A stretch of 64,000 nucleotides of DNA, from assembly GCA_037443205.1 (NCBI GenBank), contig JBBIOU010000008.1:36951-100950 (forward strand). Reading direction: 5' to 3'. This document shows positions 9,367 through 18,174 of the stretch, piece by piece (position 1 is the first letter of the stretch; every line of letters begins with the position of its first letter). The notes below the pieces were generated by a model. The model ran no database searches and was not told the DNA's origin. It was given only the letters and a program-made list of their open reading frames with translations. The translations under genes were made by a program, and so were the position numbers. Source of the DNA: JBBIOU01 sp037443205. Its GTDB lineage: Bacteria > Bacteroidota > Bacteroidia > Flavobacteriales_D > UBA2798.

Positions 9367-10316
9367 AAATTACAGAACATTTAAAACAAGCAAAAAAAAC
9401 ATTATTTTCTATCGAAATTTTACCACCGTTAAAAGGTAAAAGCATACAGTCTATATATGATGCCATAGATCCTTTGATAGAATATAGTCCTTCATTTATT
9501 GATGTAACATATCACCGCGAAGAATATGTGTATAAAAAACGCGAAGGCGGCTATCTGGAAAAAGTATCCATGCGCAAACGACCGGGTACGGTTGGTATTT
9601 GTGCGGCCATTATGAATAAATATAAAATTGATGCTGTACCTCATATTATTTGTGGCGGCTTTAGCAAACAAGAAACCGAAAATGCACTTATAGACCTGCA
9701 ATTTTTAGGAATTGATAATGTATTATTGCTGCGTGGTGATTCTATTAAAACCGAACCCTCGTTTGTTCCCGAACCCGATGGCAATGCTTATGCCATTGAC
9801 TTGGTTAATCAGGTAAGCAATATGAATAAAGGCATTTACCTGGAAGAAGATATAAAAGACCTGCAACCTACTAACTTTTGCATTGGTGTAGCCGGATACC
9901 CGGAAAAACATGCTGAGGCTCCTAATATGATTAGCGATATTAAATACCTAAAAGCAAAAGTAGATGCTGGGGCAGAGTTTATTGTAACACAAATGTTTTT
10001 TGACAATAAAAAGTATTTTGATTTTGTAAATCTTTGCCGTAAAAATAATATTAATGTACCCATTATTCCGGGTATTAAAATTCTTACATCAAAAAAACAG
10101 GCAACTACTTTGCCTAAAATATTTCATATAGATATACCTGTTGAACTTTATGATTTGGTAGAAAAAGCGAAAGATGATAAAGAAGCAAAAGAAATAGGTG
10201 TTAATTGGTGTATTAAACAATCTAAAGAACTTATTGGGGCAAATGTACCATGTCTGCATTTTTATACCATGGGCTTAAGCGAAACTACCGCCAGAGTTGC
10301 TAAGGAGGTTTTTTAA
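9363..10316 (+). CDS. metF: Methylenetetrahydrofolate reductase
   Basis: 317 aa flavoprotein TIM barrel that reduces 5,10-methylene-THF to 5-methyl-THF for methionine synthesis. Signatures are FSIEILPPLKGK at the start (catalytic glutamate region), NVLLLRGDS (FAD and folate region), IGVAGYPEKHAEAPN and AEFIVTQMFFDNKKYF. Length is normal for bacterial MetF. It overlaps lysS by 4 nt, and its 3' end converges on rlmB with only 16 nt between the stops and no obvious terminator. Confidence 0.95.
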   Translation: MKITEHLKQAKKTLFSIEILPPLKGKSIQSIYDAIDPLIEYSPSFIDVTYHREEYVYKKREGGYLEKVSMRKRPGTVGICAAIMNKYKIDAVPHIICGGFSKQETENALIDLQFLGIDNVLLLRGDSIKTEPSFVPEPDGNAYAIDLVNQVSNMNKGIYLEEDIKDLQPTNFCIGVAGYPEKHAEAPNMISDIKYLKAKVDAGAEFIVTQMFFDNKKYFDFVNLCRKNNINVPIIPGIKILTSKKQATTLPKIFHIDIPVELYDLVEKAKDDKEAKEIGVNWCIKQSKELIGANVPCLHFYTMGLSETTARVAKEVF

Positions 10317-10332
10317 ATCCTATGTTTTAGTT

Positions 10333-11085
10333 TTATGATTTGGTCATGCGTTGCCTTTGCATCTCATATAATATCATGCCGCAAGCAACCGATACGTTGA
10401 GGGATGCAATATTGCCATGCATGGGTATTTTGGCTTTTTGATCGGCCATTTTTAAATATTCTGCAGAAATTCCCTCATCTTCCGAACCCATAATAATAGC
10501 CAGAGGAATATTGAAATCAACATCGGCAATATTTTTTACGCCTTTTTCGGTACAGGCAATGATGGTTAAACCTGATTCTTTTAAATAAGTAATGGTGTTT
10601 TTTAAATTGTCTTCGCGACAAACCGGTAGTGTGTGCAGGGCTCCTGCAGATGTTTTTACTGCATCAGCAGTAACCAATGCGCTCCCTCTGGAAGGGATAA
10701 CTACTGCATTAACTCCCATACATTGAGCCGTACGGCATATCGCGCCAAAATTTCTGACATCGGTAATTCGGTCTAAAATAAGTATTACCGGCTGTAACCC
10801 TTGCTCAAAAAGTCCGGGTAGTAAATTTTCAATTTTATGATAATTTACCGGGCTAATGTAAGCAATCACTCCTTGATGGTTTTTTCTTGAAATGGAATTA
10901 AGTTTTTCGGCAGGAACAAACTGAAAGCTTACATTATTTGCTTTTATTTCTTTTTTTAATTCTGTAAACAGACTGTTTTCAATACCTTTCTGGAGTAAAA
11001 TTTTATTTATCTCTTTTCCGGCTCTTAGCGCTTCAATAACAGCACGGGTGCCAAAAATTAAATCTTTATTATTTGTTGTATGCAT
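10333..11085 (-). CDS. rlmB: 23S rRNA (guanosine-2'-O)-methyltransferase RlmB (SpoU/TrmH family)
   Basis: 250 aa SPOUT methyltransferase. The N-terminal RNA-binding segment (IFGTRAVIEALRAGKEINK) precedes the knotted SAM-binding domain with ILDRITDVRNFGAICRTAQC (motif 1), IIMGSEDEGIS (motif 2) and IPMHGNIASLNVSVA (motif 3). RlmB methylates G2251 of 23S rRNA in E. coli. It is the last gene of a minus-strand unit and begins 1 nt after the stop of the serine hydrolase gene. TrmH-type tRNA methylation is a less likely alternative. Confidence 0.93.
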   Translation of the reverse strand: MHTTNNKDLIFGTRAVIEALRAGKEINKILLQKGIENSLFTELKKEIKANNVSFQFVPAEKLNSISRKNHQGVIAYISPVNYHKIENLLPGLFEQGLQPVILILDRITDVRNFGAICRTAQCMGVNAVVIPSRGSALVTADAVKTSAGALHTLPVCREDNLKNTITYLKESGLTIIACTEKGVKNIADVDFNIPLAIIMGSEDEGISAEYLKMADQKAKIPMHGNIASLNVSVACGMILYEMQRQRMTKS

Positions 11086-11086
11086 A

Positions 11087-12481
11087 TTATTTAAATAAAC
11101 TGCCGTAATAATTTAATTGAGGTAACACGCTTTTTTCTCTTTTTAATTCGTATTGATATATAACTTCACCCAGTTTTTTCATAAAAGGAAAAGCTAATTC
11201 GTTATATTCATAGAGGTCGTCACCCAATACATTATTTTTATTGGTATAAATTCTGGCTGCTAAAAAAAATTCAACATTATTTTTCGTGTCAAAAAAGTAG
11301 GCACAATCATTCGTGTATCCGTATGCTTGTCCGCAGATATTTATGGCTCTGACAGGAGTCGTTATATCGCTTGTATCATTGCCATTCATCAGAAAAAGTG
11401 TATATCCGTCTTCCGCAAATTCGTAAGTTTTATTTCTTATGTACAAGTCTTCTTGCGGATACAAACCCAGCAGTTTTAACAGTACTCTTTGTTCAAATCG
11501 GCTGAGGTTTAGTTTTTCTTTTCCTTCCAGGTGTTCGTTCATCACCAGTTTAATAAGTAATTTATTAATATCATACAAAGATATTCGGTTGTGCCCTGTA
11601 AAATTGCGTGGTTTGTTAATAATTTGTCCGTTAAGTAAATGTGCTTTGCCAATTGTTGCACGGTTGTATTTTGCGACAGGTCGTTCAGTAGAAATTTTCA
11701 TTTCTTCGCGAGCAATAAAAATGGTATCATGGTTATATAGTATAAACGGGCGCGAAATATTTTGTTCGTACTCATCACATACTAAAAATTTTCTGGTTAC
11801 GGCAATATCGTTTAATCGCAAATCTTTGCAACGCATGGTAATATAATCTTGTCCTACAAAATCAAGTATTTTATTATAACTTTCGTTATCGCTGTAAACA
11901 ATCATGGCGGTAATTAAATCCTTTAAAGTGTATAATGAAGGTTTCAGGCTGATTTTTACAGCGGTTGATTTTTTTATCGGTTGTTCAGAATTTGCAAGTT
12001 CAGGATTAAGCAGTGCTAATTGTTCTTTTTCTATCCGGTATCTTTTACATATGTCTTGGAAGGTTTGCTTGCCATTAGCCCGAACATATTTATATGAGTA
12101 ATTTTGGTACCGGTGGTTGTTGCAAAATGTATTTGTATCGAATTTTATGTAGTAATCCAGTCCTGCATCAGCATAATTGCTTCTTAGTTTTTCCAAAGCA
12201 AAAATTGCTACCGGCAACTTAACTAAGCTTGCAGGATAAAAATAATTTTCGCTGTTTCCGTATTTGTATATTGTAAAAGTAGGTGTGTTATCGGTATTTC
12301 TGTTTATTTGTGTGTAAATAATTTCTAATTGATAGGTATCTTGTTTTTTAAAAATTTTTTTAAATTCTTTCATCTGTTTAAATATTTCTTTCCAAAATAT
12401 TTTAGAATTGGTTGCTGCTGTAAATTCCTGAGCAAATAATGAGTTAAGCTGAAACGTAAGCATCAATAAAAATACTCTCAT
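11087..12481 (-). CDS. Exported beta-lactamase-like serine hydrolase with LysM-like insert
   Basis: 464 aa with an N-terminal signal peptide ending near LFAQEF. It carries serine beta-lactamase/transpeptidase-fold motifs: S85-L-V-K88 (SxxK) in FYPASLVKLPVAIFALEKL and S197-D-N199 in MIVYSDNESYNKIL. Between them, at about residues 138-180, is a LysM-like segment (KQTFQDICKRYRIEKEQLALLNP), which could bind peptidoglycan or another glycan. A clear KTG box is not seen near the C-terminus, so true beta-lactam hydrolysis is doubtful. An esterase or peptidase acting in the periplasm is plausible. It lies in a tight four-gene unit: 4 nt after the lipoprotein gene and 1 nt before rlmB. Confidence 0.75.
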   Translation of the reverse strand: MRVFLLMLTFQLNSLFAQEFTAATNSKIFWKEIFKQMKEFKKIFKKQDTYQLEIIYTQINRNTDNTPTFTIYKYGNSENYFYPASLVKLPVAIFALEKLRSNYADAGLDYYIKFDTNTFCNNHRYQNYSYKYVRANGKQTFQDICKRYRIEKEQLALLNPELANSEQPIKKSTAVKISLKPSLYTLKDLITAMIVYSDNESYNKILDFVGQDYITMRCKDLRLNDIAVTRKFLVCDEYEQNISRPFILYNHDTIFIAREEMKISTERPVAKYNRATIGKAHLLNGQIINKPRNFTGHNRISLYDINKLLIKLVMNEHLEGKEKLNLSRFEQRVLLKLLGLYPQEDLYIRNKTYEFAEDGYTLFLMNGNDTSDITTPVRAINICGQAYGYTNDCAYFFDTKNNVEFFLAARIYTNKNNVLGDDLYEYNELAFPFMKKLGEVIYQYELKREKSVLPQLNYYGSLFK

Positions 12482-12485
12482 AACA

Positions 12486-13682
12486 TCAGTTTTTTATAAA
12501 TAGTTGCCAGCTTTGTTTTTTATCGCCCCAATGATAACCTAAATGATAAGGTAATTTTTGTACTTGTTTATTTTTTTGGTATGCGCTGTCTAAGTCATAT
12601 TGAAAAGTATAATCTCCAAAATCTTTAACGGGACGAGTGTATTCACCAAATAAAATGATATTCATTTTTTTATCATTCTTAACATATTTATATGGAATAC
12701 CTGTGTCATCCTGAAAAATAGCATGGCTTTTATCAAGAATAAATTTTCGAATTTTACTGAATGTTGAATAATGTAGTAAATAAGATGCCGATTTGATGAA
12801 AGTATTTACCGTATCAAACATTGAAATAAATATTTCTAATTCGGGTTTTAAGCCAAGACCTTTATCAGAAATATCGGCATCAAAATATAACAAAGTTTTT
12901 TCCTGGTTTAATTGGTGATTTTTCAGGATAAATTTTATGCCTTTTACACCTTTAAAATTTTTGGTTGTCCATAGCGAGTCAATCAGTTTACCTTTTTTAT
13001 CAAGGGTTACTTTTTTTATTTGTCTTATTTCATGTCCGGTACGCGTAATAAACGTATAAAAAACAGGCAACACACCTTTGGCTTTGTTGCCTTGTAAATC
13101 AGCAGCCATATTTTTGGTGATAAAATAACTTTTATGATATACATCTCTTAGTGCATTATCTACACTTTCTAAAAATATTTGTCTGGTTTCGGGATTGAGT
13201 TTGGTAATTTCAGGTATGTCGCTGATAGGTTCCATAGCCATCATTATATATGTTTGGGCATAAGGAAAAAAGTGATACAGGTGTAAAAAATCGGGGCCGG
13301 AAAAAGGGTAAAACACCGTAAAAGAATCTTTTAAATAATTGCTAAATACCAGTTCTCTCCATTTGTCTATAGAATCTAAACGTTGGGATTTAATTTTCTG
13401 CCAGTTTTTATCGCAGTTTAAAGCATAATTTTTCCAGTAATTATTGTTTTGTAGTTCAGTAAACGGGTTGTTATTGGTTTGTTTTAAACCTGCAATATAT
13501 CGGGCAGTATAATCTACCACGCTGTCTCGTTTTGTTTCGGGTTTTACATTGTGCGGAACAGTATTTACCGTATCAATAAATTTATCATTGGTATTTAATG
13601 CTGAAGTATTTTTTTCGCTGCAAGAATTGAAAAATAAAATGCCGGGAAATAAAAAATATATCATCCTGTTTTTAAGATCCAT
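12486..13682 (-). CDS. Lipoprotein of unknown function
   Basis: 398 aa. The N-terminus MDLKNRMIYFLFPGILFFNSC has a hydrophobic core and a lipobox-like FNSC, so it should be lipidated and sit in the envelope. The body contains FYPFSGPDFLHLYHFFPYA and repeated short beta-rich segments, but I recognise no enzymatic motif. It overlaps the end of the permease gene by 11 nt and precedes the serine hydrolase by 4 nt, so the three are probably co-expressed. The context suggests an envelope role; nothing more specific can be supported. Confidence 0.7.
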   Translation of the reverse strand: MDLKNRMIYFLFPGILFFNSCSEKNTSALNTNDKFIDTVNTVPHNVKPETKRDSVVDYTARYIAGLKQTNNNPFTELQNNNYWKNYALNCDKNWQKIKSQRLDSIDKWRELVFSNYLKDSFTVFYPFSGPDFLHLYHFFPYAQTYIMMAMEPISDIPEITKLNPETRQIFLESVDNALRDVYHKSYFITKNMAADLQGNKAKGVLPVFYTFITRTGHEIRQIKKVTLDKKGKLIDSLWTTKNFKGVKGIKFILKNHQLNQEKTLLYFDADISDKGLGLKPELEIFISMFDTVNTFIKSASYLLHYSTFSKIRKFILDKSHAIFQDDTGIPYKYVKNDKKMNIILFGEYTRPVKDFGDYTFQYDLDSAYQKNKQVQKLPYHLGYHWGDKKQSWQLFIKN

Positions 13683-15024
13683 TTGGCTTTTTTAAGGCAT
13701 AAATATACAGTAAAAGTCCGAGTAAAATAGTTCCTCCCGAATAAACCAGATTCAGGGGCTTTTGCATGGCAAAAAATATTATCATCCACAGGGTTGCAAT
13801 AATAAATATTACAGGTGTAATTGGGTAAAGCGGTGTTTTAAATTTTTCTGCCTGAGGCAATCTTTTACGCAACAAAAAAACACCAAAAACAGTAAGCAAT
13901 GAAAAAATTAAAAGCGTTATACTGATATATTCTATGATACTACCCAGGTTGCTGAATAATACCATAACAATAGCTATTGATGATTGTAGTATGATAGCAT
14001 TTACCGGTGTTCCGCCCGCGCTGTTTTTAGTAAGTTTATAAAATACCGGATAATCTTGTCCTACCTTTTCGAGCACTCGCGGACCTGCAATAATCATAGA
14101 ACTTATCGTTGAAACCAATGCCAGGCTAAACAAGCCCGAAAAAATTACTCCCACATCCGAGCCAAATAAATATAATGCCACTTCGTTGCCTATGTCGTAT
14201 TTACCTTTTAAGCTATCCATGGGTGCAGCATATAAAAACATGGCATTTAAACTTATATATACTGCAGTTACCAGTAATGTGCCCGTAATAATTGATCGCG
14301 GTATATTTTTTAACGGGTTAATTACATTGCCGGCTATGTATGCAGTTGCATTCCAACCCGAATAGGCATACATTACATATACCAGCGCTCCTGCAAAAGC
14401 CAGGCTGCCAGTATAGGGATAGCTGTTGTTGGTGGGTGCAAACGATTTTACACCCGAAGCATTACCAATAAAAAAGGGAACTGTACAAAAAAATATGATT
14501 AGTCCTAATTTAATAAGCGTTAATATAGTTTGCACGGCACCACCGGTTTTAACACCGGCAATATGTACCAACGATAAGATGATAATGACTGCGATAGAAA
14601 CTATTTTATATAAAGGCAACGCAAAGCCGGCTATAAAAATTAAATCAGTATCGTTAAAACCAAAAATAGGAGAGGAATAAGTACCCAGTGCTATTGCATT
14701 GGCACAAACCGGGGCGGCAAAACCTGCAAACAAAGAAATAAAAGCGCTGGCAAAACCCAGCGAAGGATGATAAATGCGTGAAAGAAACAAATATTCTCCT
14801 CCCGATTCTTTTAAAGTGGTGGCTACCTCGGCATAAACAAATGCTCCGCAAAGAGCAATGATACCTCCCGTAAACCACAATAACAGTATGGTAAATGCAT
14901 CCGGAATACCGGCCGGAAAATCCAGTAATTGAAATCCCAGGGAGGTAAATACACCCGTGCCAATCATGTTAGCTACTACTACCGAAATGGCTGCCGTAAG
15001 TGTATATTTCTTTGCTTGATTCAT
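13672..15024 (-). CDS. APC-family amino acid permease
   Basis: 450 aa, strongly hydrophobic, with about 12 membrane segments. The first segment ISVVVANMIGTGVFTSLGF contains the APC-superfamily substrate-binding motif (IGTGVF), followed by the conserved AEVATTLKESGGEYLFLSR. Likely function is proton- or cation-coupled amino acid uptake or exchange at the inner membrane; the substrate cannot be told from sequence alone. It is the first gene of a minus-strand unit that continues into the lipoprotein, serine hydrolase and rlmB, and is divergent from aroE. Confidence 0.9.
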   Translation of the reverse strand: MNQAKKYTLTAAISVVVANMIGTGVFTSLGFQLLDFPAGIPDAFTILLLWFTGGIIALCGAFVYAEVATTLKESGGEYLFLSRIYHPSLGFASAFISLFAGFAAPVCANAIALGTYSSPIFGFNDTDLIFIAGFALPLYKIVSIAVIIILSLVHIAGVKTGGAVQTILTLIKLGLIIFFCTVPFFIGNASGVKSFAPTNNSYPYTGSLAFAGALVYVMYAYSGWNATAYIAGNVINPLKNIPRSIITGTLLVTAVYISLNAMFLYAAPMDSLKGKYDIGNEVALYLFGSDVGVIFSGLFSLALVSTISSMIIAGPRVLEKVGQDYPVFYKLTKNSAGGTPVNAIILQSSIAIVMVLFSNLGSIIEYISITLLIFSLLTVFGVFLLRKRLPQAEKFKTPLYPITPVIFIIATLWMIIFFAMQKPLNLVYSGGTILLGLLLYIYALKKPNGS

Positions 15025-15090
15025 CCGGCAAAGAAAGTAAAAAGTTTTCTGTTGTTAACAAGCCGGGTAATTATTTTAATTCAAGAGCTA

Positions 15091-15098
15091 TAATTTTG
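15091..15098 (+). promoter_or_regulatory. Candidate -7 box upstream of aroE
   Basis: TAATTTTG, an exact TAnnTTTG match, 38 nt before the aroE ATG. No clear TTG at the -33 distance. Confidence 0.4.
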
Positions 15099-15136
15099 CT
15101 TATTATTCTGCATCTTTACAAACATAAACCTGATTT

Positions 15137-15880
15137 ATGCTACAATACGGATTAGTTGGATACCCGCTTACACACTCATTTTCGAAAAAATATTTTACCG
15201 AAAAATTTCATACAGAAAATATTTCTGCCGATTACCTTAATTTTGAAACAGATGATATCACCGGAATTAAAACTATTATTGAAAATCACCCTTCGCTTAA
15301 AGGATTAAATATCACCATCCCATACAAAGAACAAATAATAAAATTTATTGACGAATTACACCCCGAAGCAGCTCAGGTGGGCGCAGTAAATACCCTGCTT
15401 ATTAAACGTGTTTCAACAAACTATCATACCATCGGATATAATACAGATATTTATGGCTTTAGCCAAAGTTTAAAACCCTTACTAAAAAGCAATCATTACA
15501 AAGCATTAATTTTAGGTAATGGCGGAGCAGCCAAAGCAGTAAAATATGTGTTGAGACAATTAGGTATAGAAGTTTTTACGGTAAGTCGCAGCGGAACAAC
15601 AGATTTTACTTACAAAGACTTAAACAAATACACGATAGAAAATATACCGCTGATTATTAATACAACGCCCCTGGGCATGTATCCGCATATTGATTTATAT
15701 CCGCAAATACCCTTCGAATTTATTGGCGAAAAACACCTTTGTTATGATTTAATTTATAATCCGCAGGAAACATTGTTTTTGCAAAAAGCAAAAGCACGGG
15801 GAGCACTTATTTCTAACGGATACAATATGTTGATTTTGCAAGCAGAAAAAGCATGGGAAATATGGAATGAAAAACATTAA
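15137..15880 (+). CDS. aroE: Shikimate dehydrogenase
   Basis: 247 aa, on the short side as usual for Bacteroidota. It reduces 3-dehydroshikimate to shikimate with NADPH. Seen are GYPLTHSFSKKYF (shikimate-binding serines), NITIPYKE with the catalytic lysine, GAVNTLL, ILGNGGAAKAV (NADP-binding loop) and NTTPLGMYP. The paaI-like thioesterase gene follows after 11 nt, probably in the same transcript. No other aromatic amino acid gene is nearby. Confidence 0.95.
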   Translation: MLQYGLVGYPLTHSFSKKYFTEKFHTENISADYLNFETDDITGIKTIIENHPSLKGLNITIPYKEQIIKFIDELHPEAAQVGAVNTLLIKRVSTNYHTIGYNTDIYGFSQSLKPLLKSNHYKALILGNGGAAKAVKYVLRQLGIEVFTVSRSGTTDFTYKDLNKYTIENIPLIINTTPLGMYPHIDLYPQIPFEFIGEKHLCYDLIYNPQETLFLQKAKARGALISNGYNMLILQAEKAWEIWNEKH

Positions 15881-15891
15881 ATACAAATCAA

Positions 15892-16308
15892 ATGAACGAA
15901 GCAAAAACCATAGTTAATAAAATGTATAAAAACGATGCTTTTAGTCAGTGGTTAGGCATCGAGCGGGTAGCCGAAAAAGCAGGGTATTGTGTGTTACAAA
16001 TGAAAGTGAACAAGCAAATGCTAAATGGATTTTTTATTGCACACGGAGGTATTACCTATTCGCTGGCCGATAGCGCACTGGCTTTTGCATCCAATTCGCA
16101 TGGACGCATGTGTGTGTCTGTTGAAACTTCTATTTCGCATCTGCAACCTGTTAAAGATGGAGATGTATTAACAGCTACAGCTAAAGAAAAAAGTTGTTCT
16201 AATAAAATCGCAGTTTATGAAGTAGAAATTAAAAATCAAAACGATATATTGGTGGCATTATTTAAAGGTACTGTTTATCGCACTTCGCAGGAATGGGACA
16301 AAAAATAA
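15892..16308 (+). CDS. paaI: PaaI-type hot-dog thioesterase
   Basis: 138 aa, single hot-dog domain. LNGFFIAHGGITYSLADSA is the conserved active-site helix of PaaI-like acyl-CoA thioesterases, and SVETSISHLQPVKDGD is the following strand signature. In the phenylacetate pathway PaaI removes stalled hydroxyphenylacetyl-CoA. Here it sits before a thiolase similar to 3-oxoadipyl-CoA thiolase, but no paaA-E, paaG or paaZ gene is in the window, so the pathway link is inference. A generic medium-chain acyl-CoA thioesterase is the alternative. Confidence 0.85.
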   Translation: MNEAKTIVNKMYKNDAFSQWLGIERVAEKAGYCVLQMKVNKQMLNGFFIAHGGITYSLADSALAFASNSHGRMCVSVETSISHLQPVKDGDVLTATAKEKSCSNKIAVYEVEIKNQNDILVALFKGTVYRTSQEWDKK

Positions 16309-16312
16309 AATT

Positions 16313-16341
16313 TTTGTTTTGATTAAATAAATTTACTTTTG
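16313..16341 (+). promoter_or_regulatory. Candidate promoter of the thiolase gene
   Basis: TTTG at 16313-16316 and TACTTTTG at 16334-16341 with 17 nt between them, a good match to the Bacteroidota pattern TTTG/TAnnTTTG. The start codon is 26 nt downstream. Confidence 0.6.
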
Positions 16342-16367
16342 CACCCCTAGATATATTATTTTTTAAA

Positions 16368-17573
16368 ATGAAAGCGGTATATATAGTTAATGGTATCAGA
16401 ACGGCTATAGGAAATTTTGCAGGAAGTTTGTCCACTGTCAGAACAGATGACTTAGCTGCTCATGTATTGACAAAACTTATCGAAAAAAATAAACAAATTG
16501 ATTTAAATGAAATAGAAGATATTGTAATGGGCTGTGCCAATCAGGCAGGCGAAGACAACCGCAATGTAGCGCGCATGGCTTTGCTTTTGGCAGGCATACC
16601 CTATACAGTACCGGGAGAAACCGTAAACCGATTGTGTGCTTCGGGTATGAGCGCTATTATGAATGCAGCGCGTATTTTGCAAACAGGCAATGGTACATTG
16701 GCAATTGCAGGAGGAGTAGAAAATATGACCAGAGGTCCCTGGGTTATTTCTAAAACAAGCACTGCCTTTGGTCGTGATGCACAAATGTACGATACAAGTT
16801 TTGGCTGGCGCTTTATAAATCCTAAGCTTAAAGAATTATATGGCGTTGATAGCATGGGCGAAACAGCCGAAAATCTTGCCGATCTATATAAAATTTCAAG
16901 AAACGATCAGGATAAATTTGCATTGTGGTCGCAGCAAAAAGCTGCTATAGCAATGAATAACGGCAGACTGGCAGAAGAAATAACACCGGTTGAAATACCG
17001 CAAAAAAAAGGTGAAGCCATCATCTTTAATAAGGATGAATTTATTAAACCATTAACCAACGCAGAAACACTTTCTAAATTAAAACCGGCCTTTAGAAAAG
17101 AAGGTAGTGTTACAGCGGGAAATGCTTCAGGATTAAATGATGGTGCTGCAGCCGTATTATTGGCCACCGAAGAAGCTATAAAAAAATATAATTTTAAACC
17201 TCTTGCCAGAATTGTTTCATCGGCAGTAGTTGGTGTTGAACCGCGCATCATGGGTATAGGTCCTGTTAAAGCCACCGAAAAAGCATTGCAGCGCGCAGGC
17301 ATAAAGCTAAATGAAGTTGATGTAATTGAATTAAACGAAGCATTTGCAGCGCAAGTGCTGGCATGCACCCGCAACATGGGGATAGCTGATGACGATCCTC
17401 GTTTAAATATCAACGGTGGAGCTATAGCATTAGGCCATCCGCTGGGTATGAGCGGAACTCGTATTACTTTAACCGCGGCTATTGAATTACAAAAAACCAA
17501 TAAACGCTATGCCTTGGCAACTATGTGTATAGGCGTAGGGCAAGGTTATGCCATTGTATTAGAAAAAGTTTAA
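16368..17573 (+). CDS. Acetyl-CoA acetyltransferase / 3-oxoadipyl-CoA thiolase family
   Basis: 401 aa thiolase II family. The nucleophile is C90 in VNRLCASGMSAIMNA. The histidine is in INGGAIALGHPLGMSGTR and the second cysteine in ATMCIGVGQG. The N-terminus VNGIRTAIGNFAGSLSTVRTDDL resembles PcaF/PaaJ (3-oxoadipyl-CoA thiolase), but acetoacetyl-CoA thiolases are very close, so the substrate is uncertain. It has its own promoter-like sequence in the gap after the paaI-like gene. Possible roles are phenylacetate/adipate breakdown or acetoacetyl-CoA metabolism. Confidence 0.9.
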   Translation: MKAVYIVNGIRTAIGNFAGSLSTVRTDDLAAHVLTKLIEKNKQIDLNEIEDIVMGCANQAGEDNRNVARMALLLAGIPYTVPGETVNRLCASGMSAIMNAARILQTGNGTLAIAGGVENMTRGPWVISKTSTAFGRDAQMYDTSFGWRFINPKLKELYGVDSMGETAENLADLYKISRNDQDKFALWSQQKAAIAMNNGRLAEEITPVEIPQKKGEAIIFNKDEFIKPLTNAETLSKLKPAFRKEGSVTAGNASGLNDGAAAVLLATEEAIKKYNFKPLARIVSSAVVGVEPRIMGIGPVKATEKALQRAGIKLNEVDVIELNEAFAAQVLACTRNMGIADDDPRLNINGGAIALGHPLGMSGTRITLTAAIELQKTNKRYALATMCIGVGQGYAIVLEKV

Positions 17574-17636
17574 CAAAAATAGTATTGAGTTTACCGGGAA
17601 TAAAAATCAATTATTAATTATTAAAATTTAGAAACT

Positions 17637-18107
17637 ATGAGTATGCTTAAGAGCTTTGAAGAACTTGATGTGTATAAGAAGTGCAGAGAGTTCAGACAGG
17701 AAATCTCTAACTTAGTAAAAAATTTACCGCAACACGAACAATTGCGTTTACAGGCACAACTATTACGTTCATCCCGTGCCGTAACTACCGCCATTGCCGA
17801 AGGTTTTGGCCGCTTTCATCATTTAGAAAATATCCAATTCTGCCGCCAGGCAAGAGGTTCTATGATGGAAACTTTAGAAAATCTGATTATAGCGATGGAC
17901 GAAGGATATATTACCAATCAACAATTAGAAGACCTTCGCAATAAGCAGGGAGAATGTTTGCGCGTGCTTAACGGTTATATTTCTTACCTTAAAAAAGCAA
18001 AAAACCGCGCATTTGAGGCTGTTCCGGTTTCTCCCAATTATCAGGAAAACAACGGAAACGAAGCCAATGGAAACACCATAAACGAAGATTCATTTTTTAA
18101 AATTTAA
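17637..18107 (+). CDS. Four-helix bundle protein (S23-like)
   Basis: 156 aa. The sequence FEELDVYKKCREFRQEISNL and SSRAVTTAIAEGFGRFHH matches the four-helix bundle family first seen as ORFs within 23S rRNA intervening sequences (S23). Here it stands alone in a protein-coding region, with an extra Asn-rich C-terminal tail of about 30 residues. The function of the family is unknown; a role in nucleic-acid binding or retron-like systems has been suggested for some members. It starts 63 nt after the thiolase gene. ATG at 17643 is an equally possible start. Confidence 0.85.
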   Translation: MSMLKSFEELDVYKKCREFRQEISNLVKNLPQHEQLRLQAQLLRSSRAVTTAIAEGFGRFHHLENIQFCRQARGSMMETLENLIIAMDEGYITNQQLEDLRNKQGECLRVLNGYISYLKKAKNRAFEAVPVSPNYQENNGNEANGNTINEDSFFKI

Positions 18108-18174
18108 AATAAATTTAAAATACAATTCCCGGTAGCTCAATTTATTTTTTCAGTTTTATTTTACATCCTATAAA

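Noticed and set aside
11087..12481. True class A beta-lactamase
   Set aside because: SxxK and SDN are present, but no clear KTG box and a LysM-like insert lies between the motifs, so resistance is not supported.
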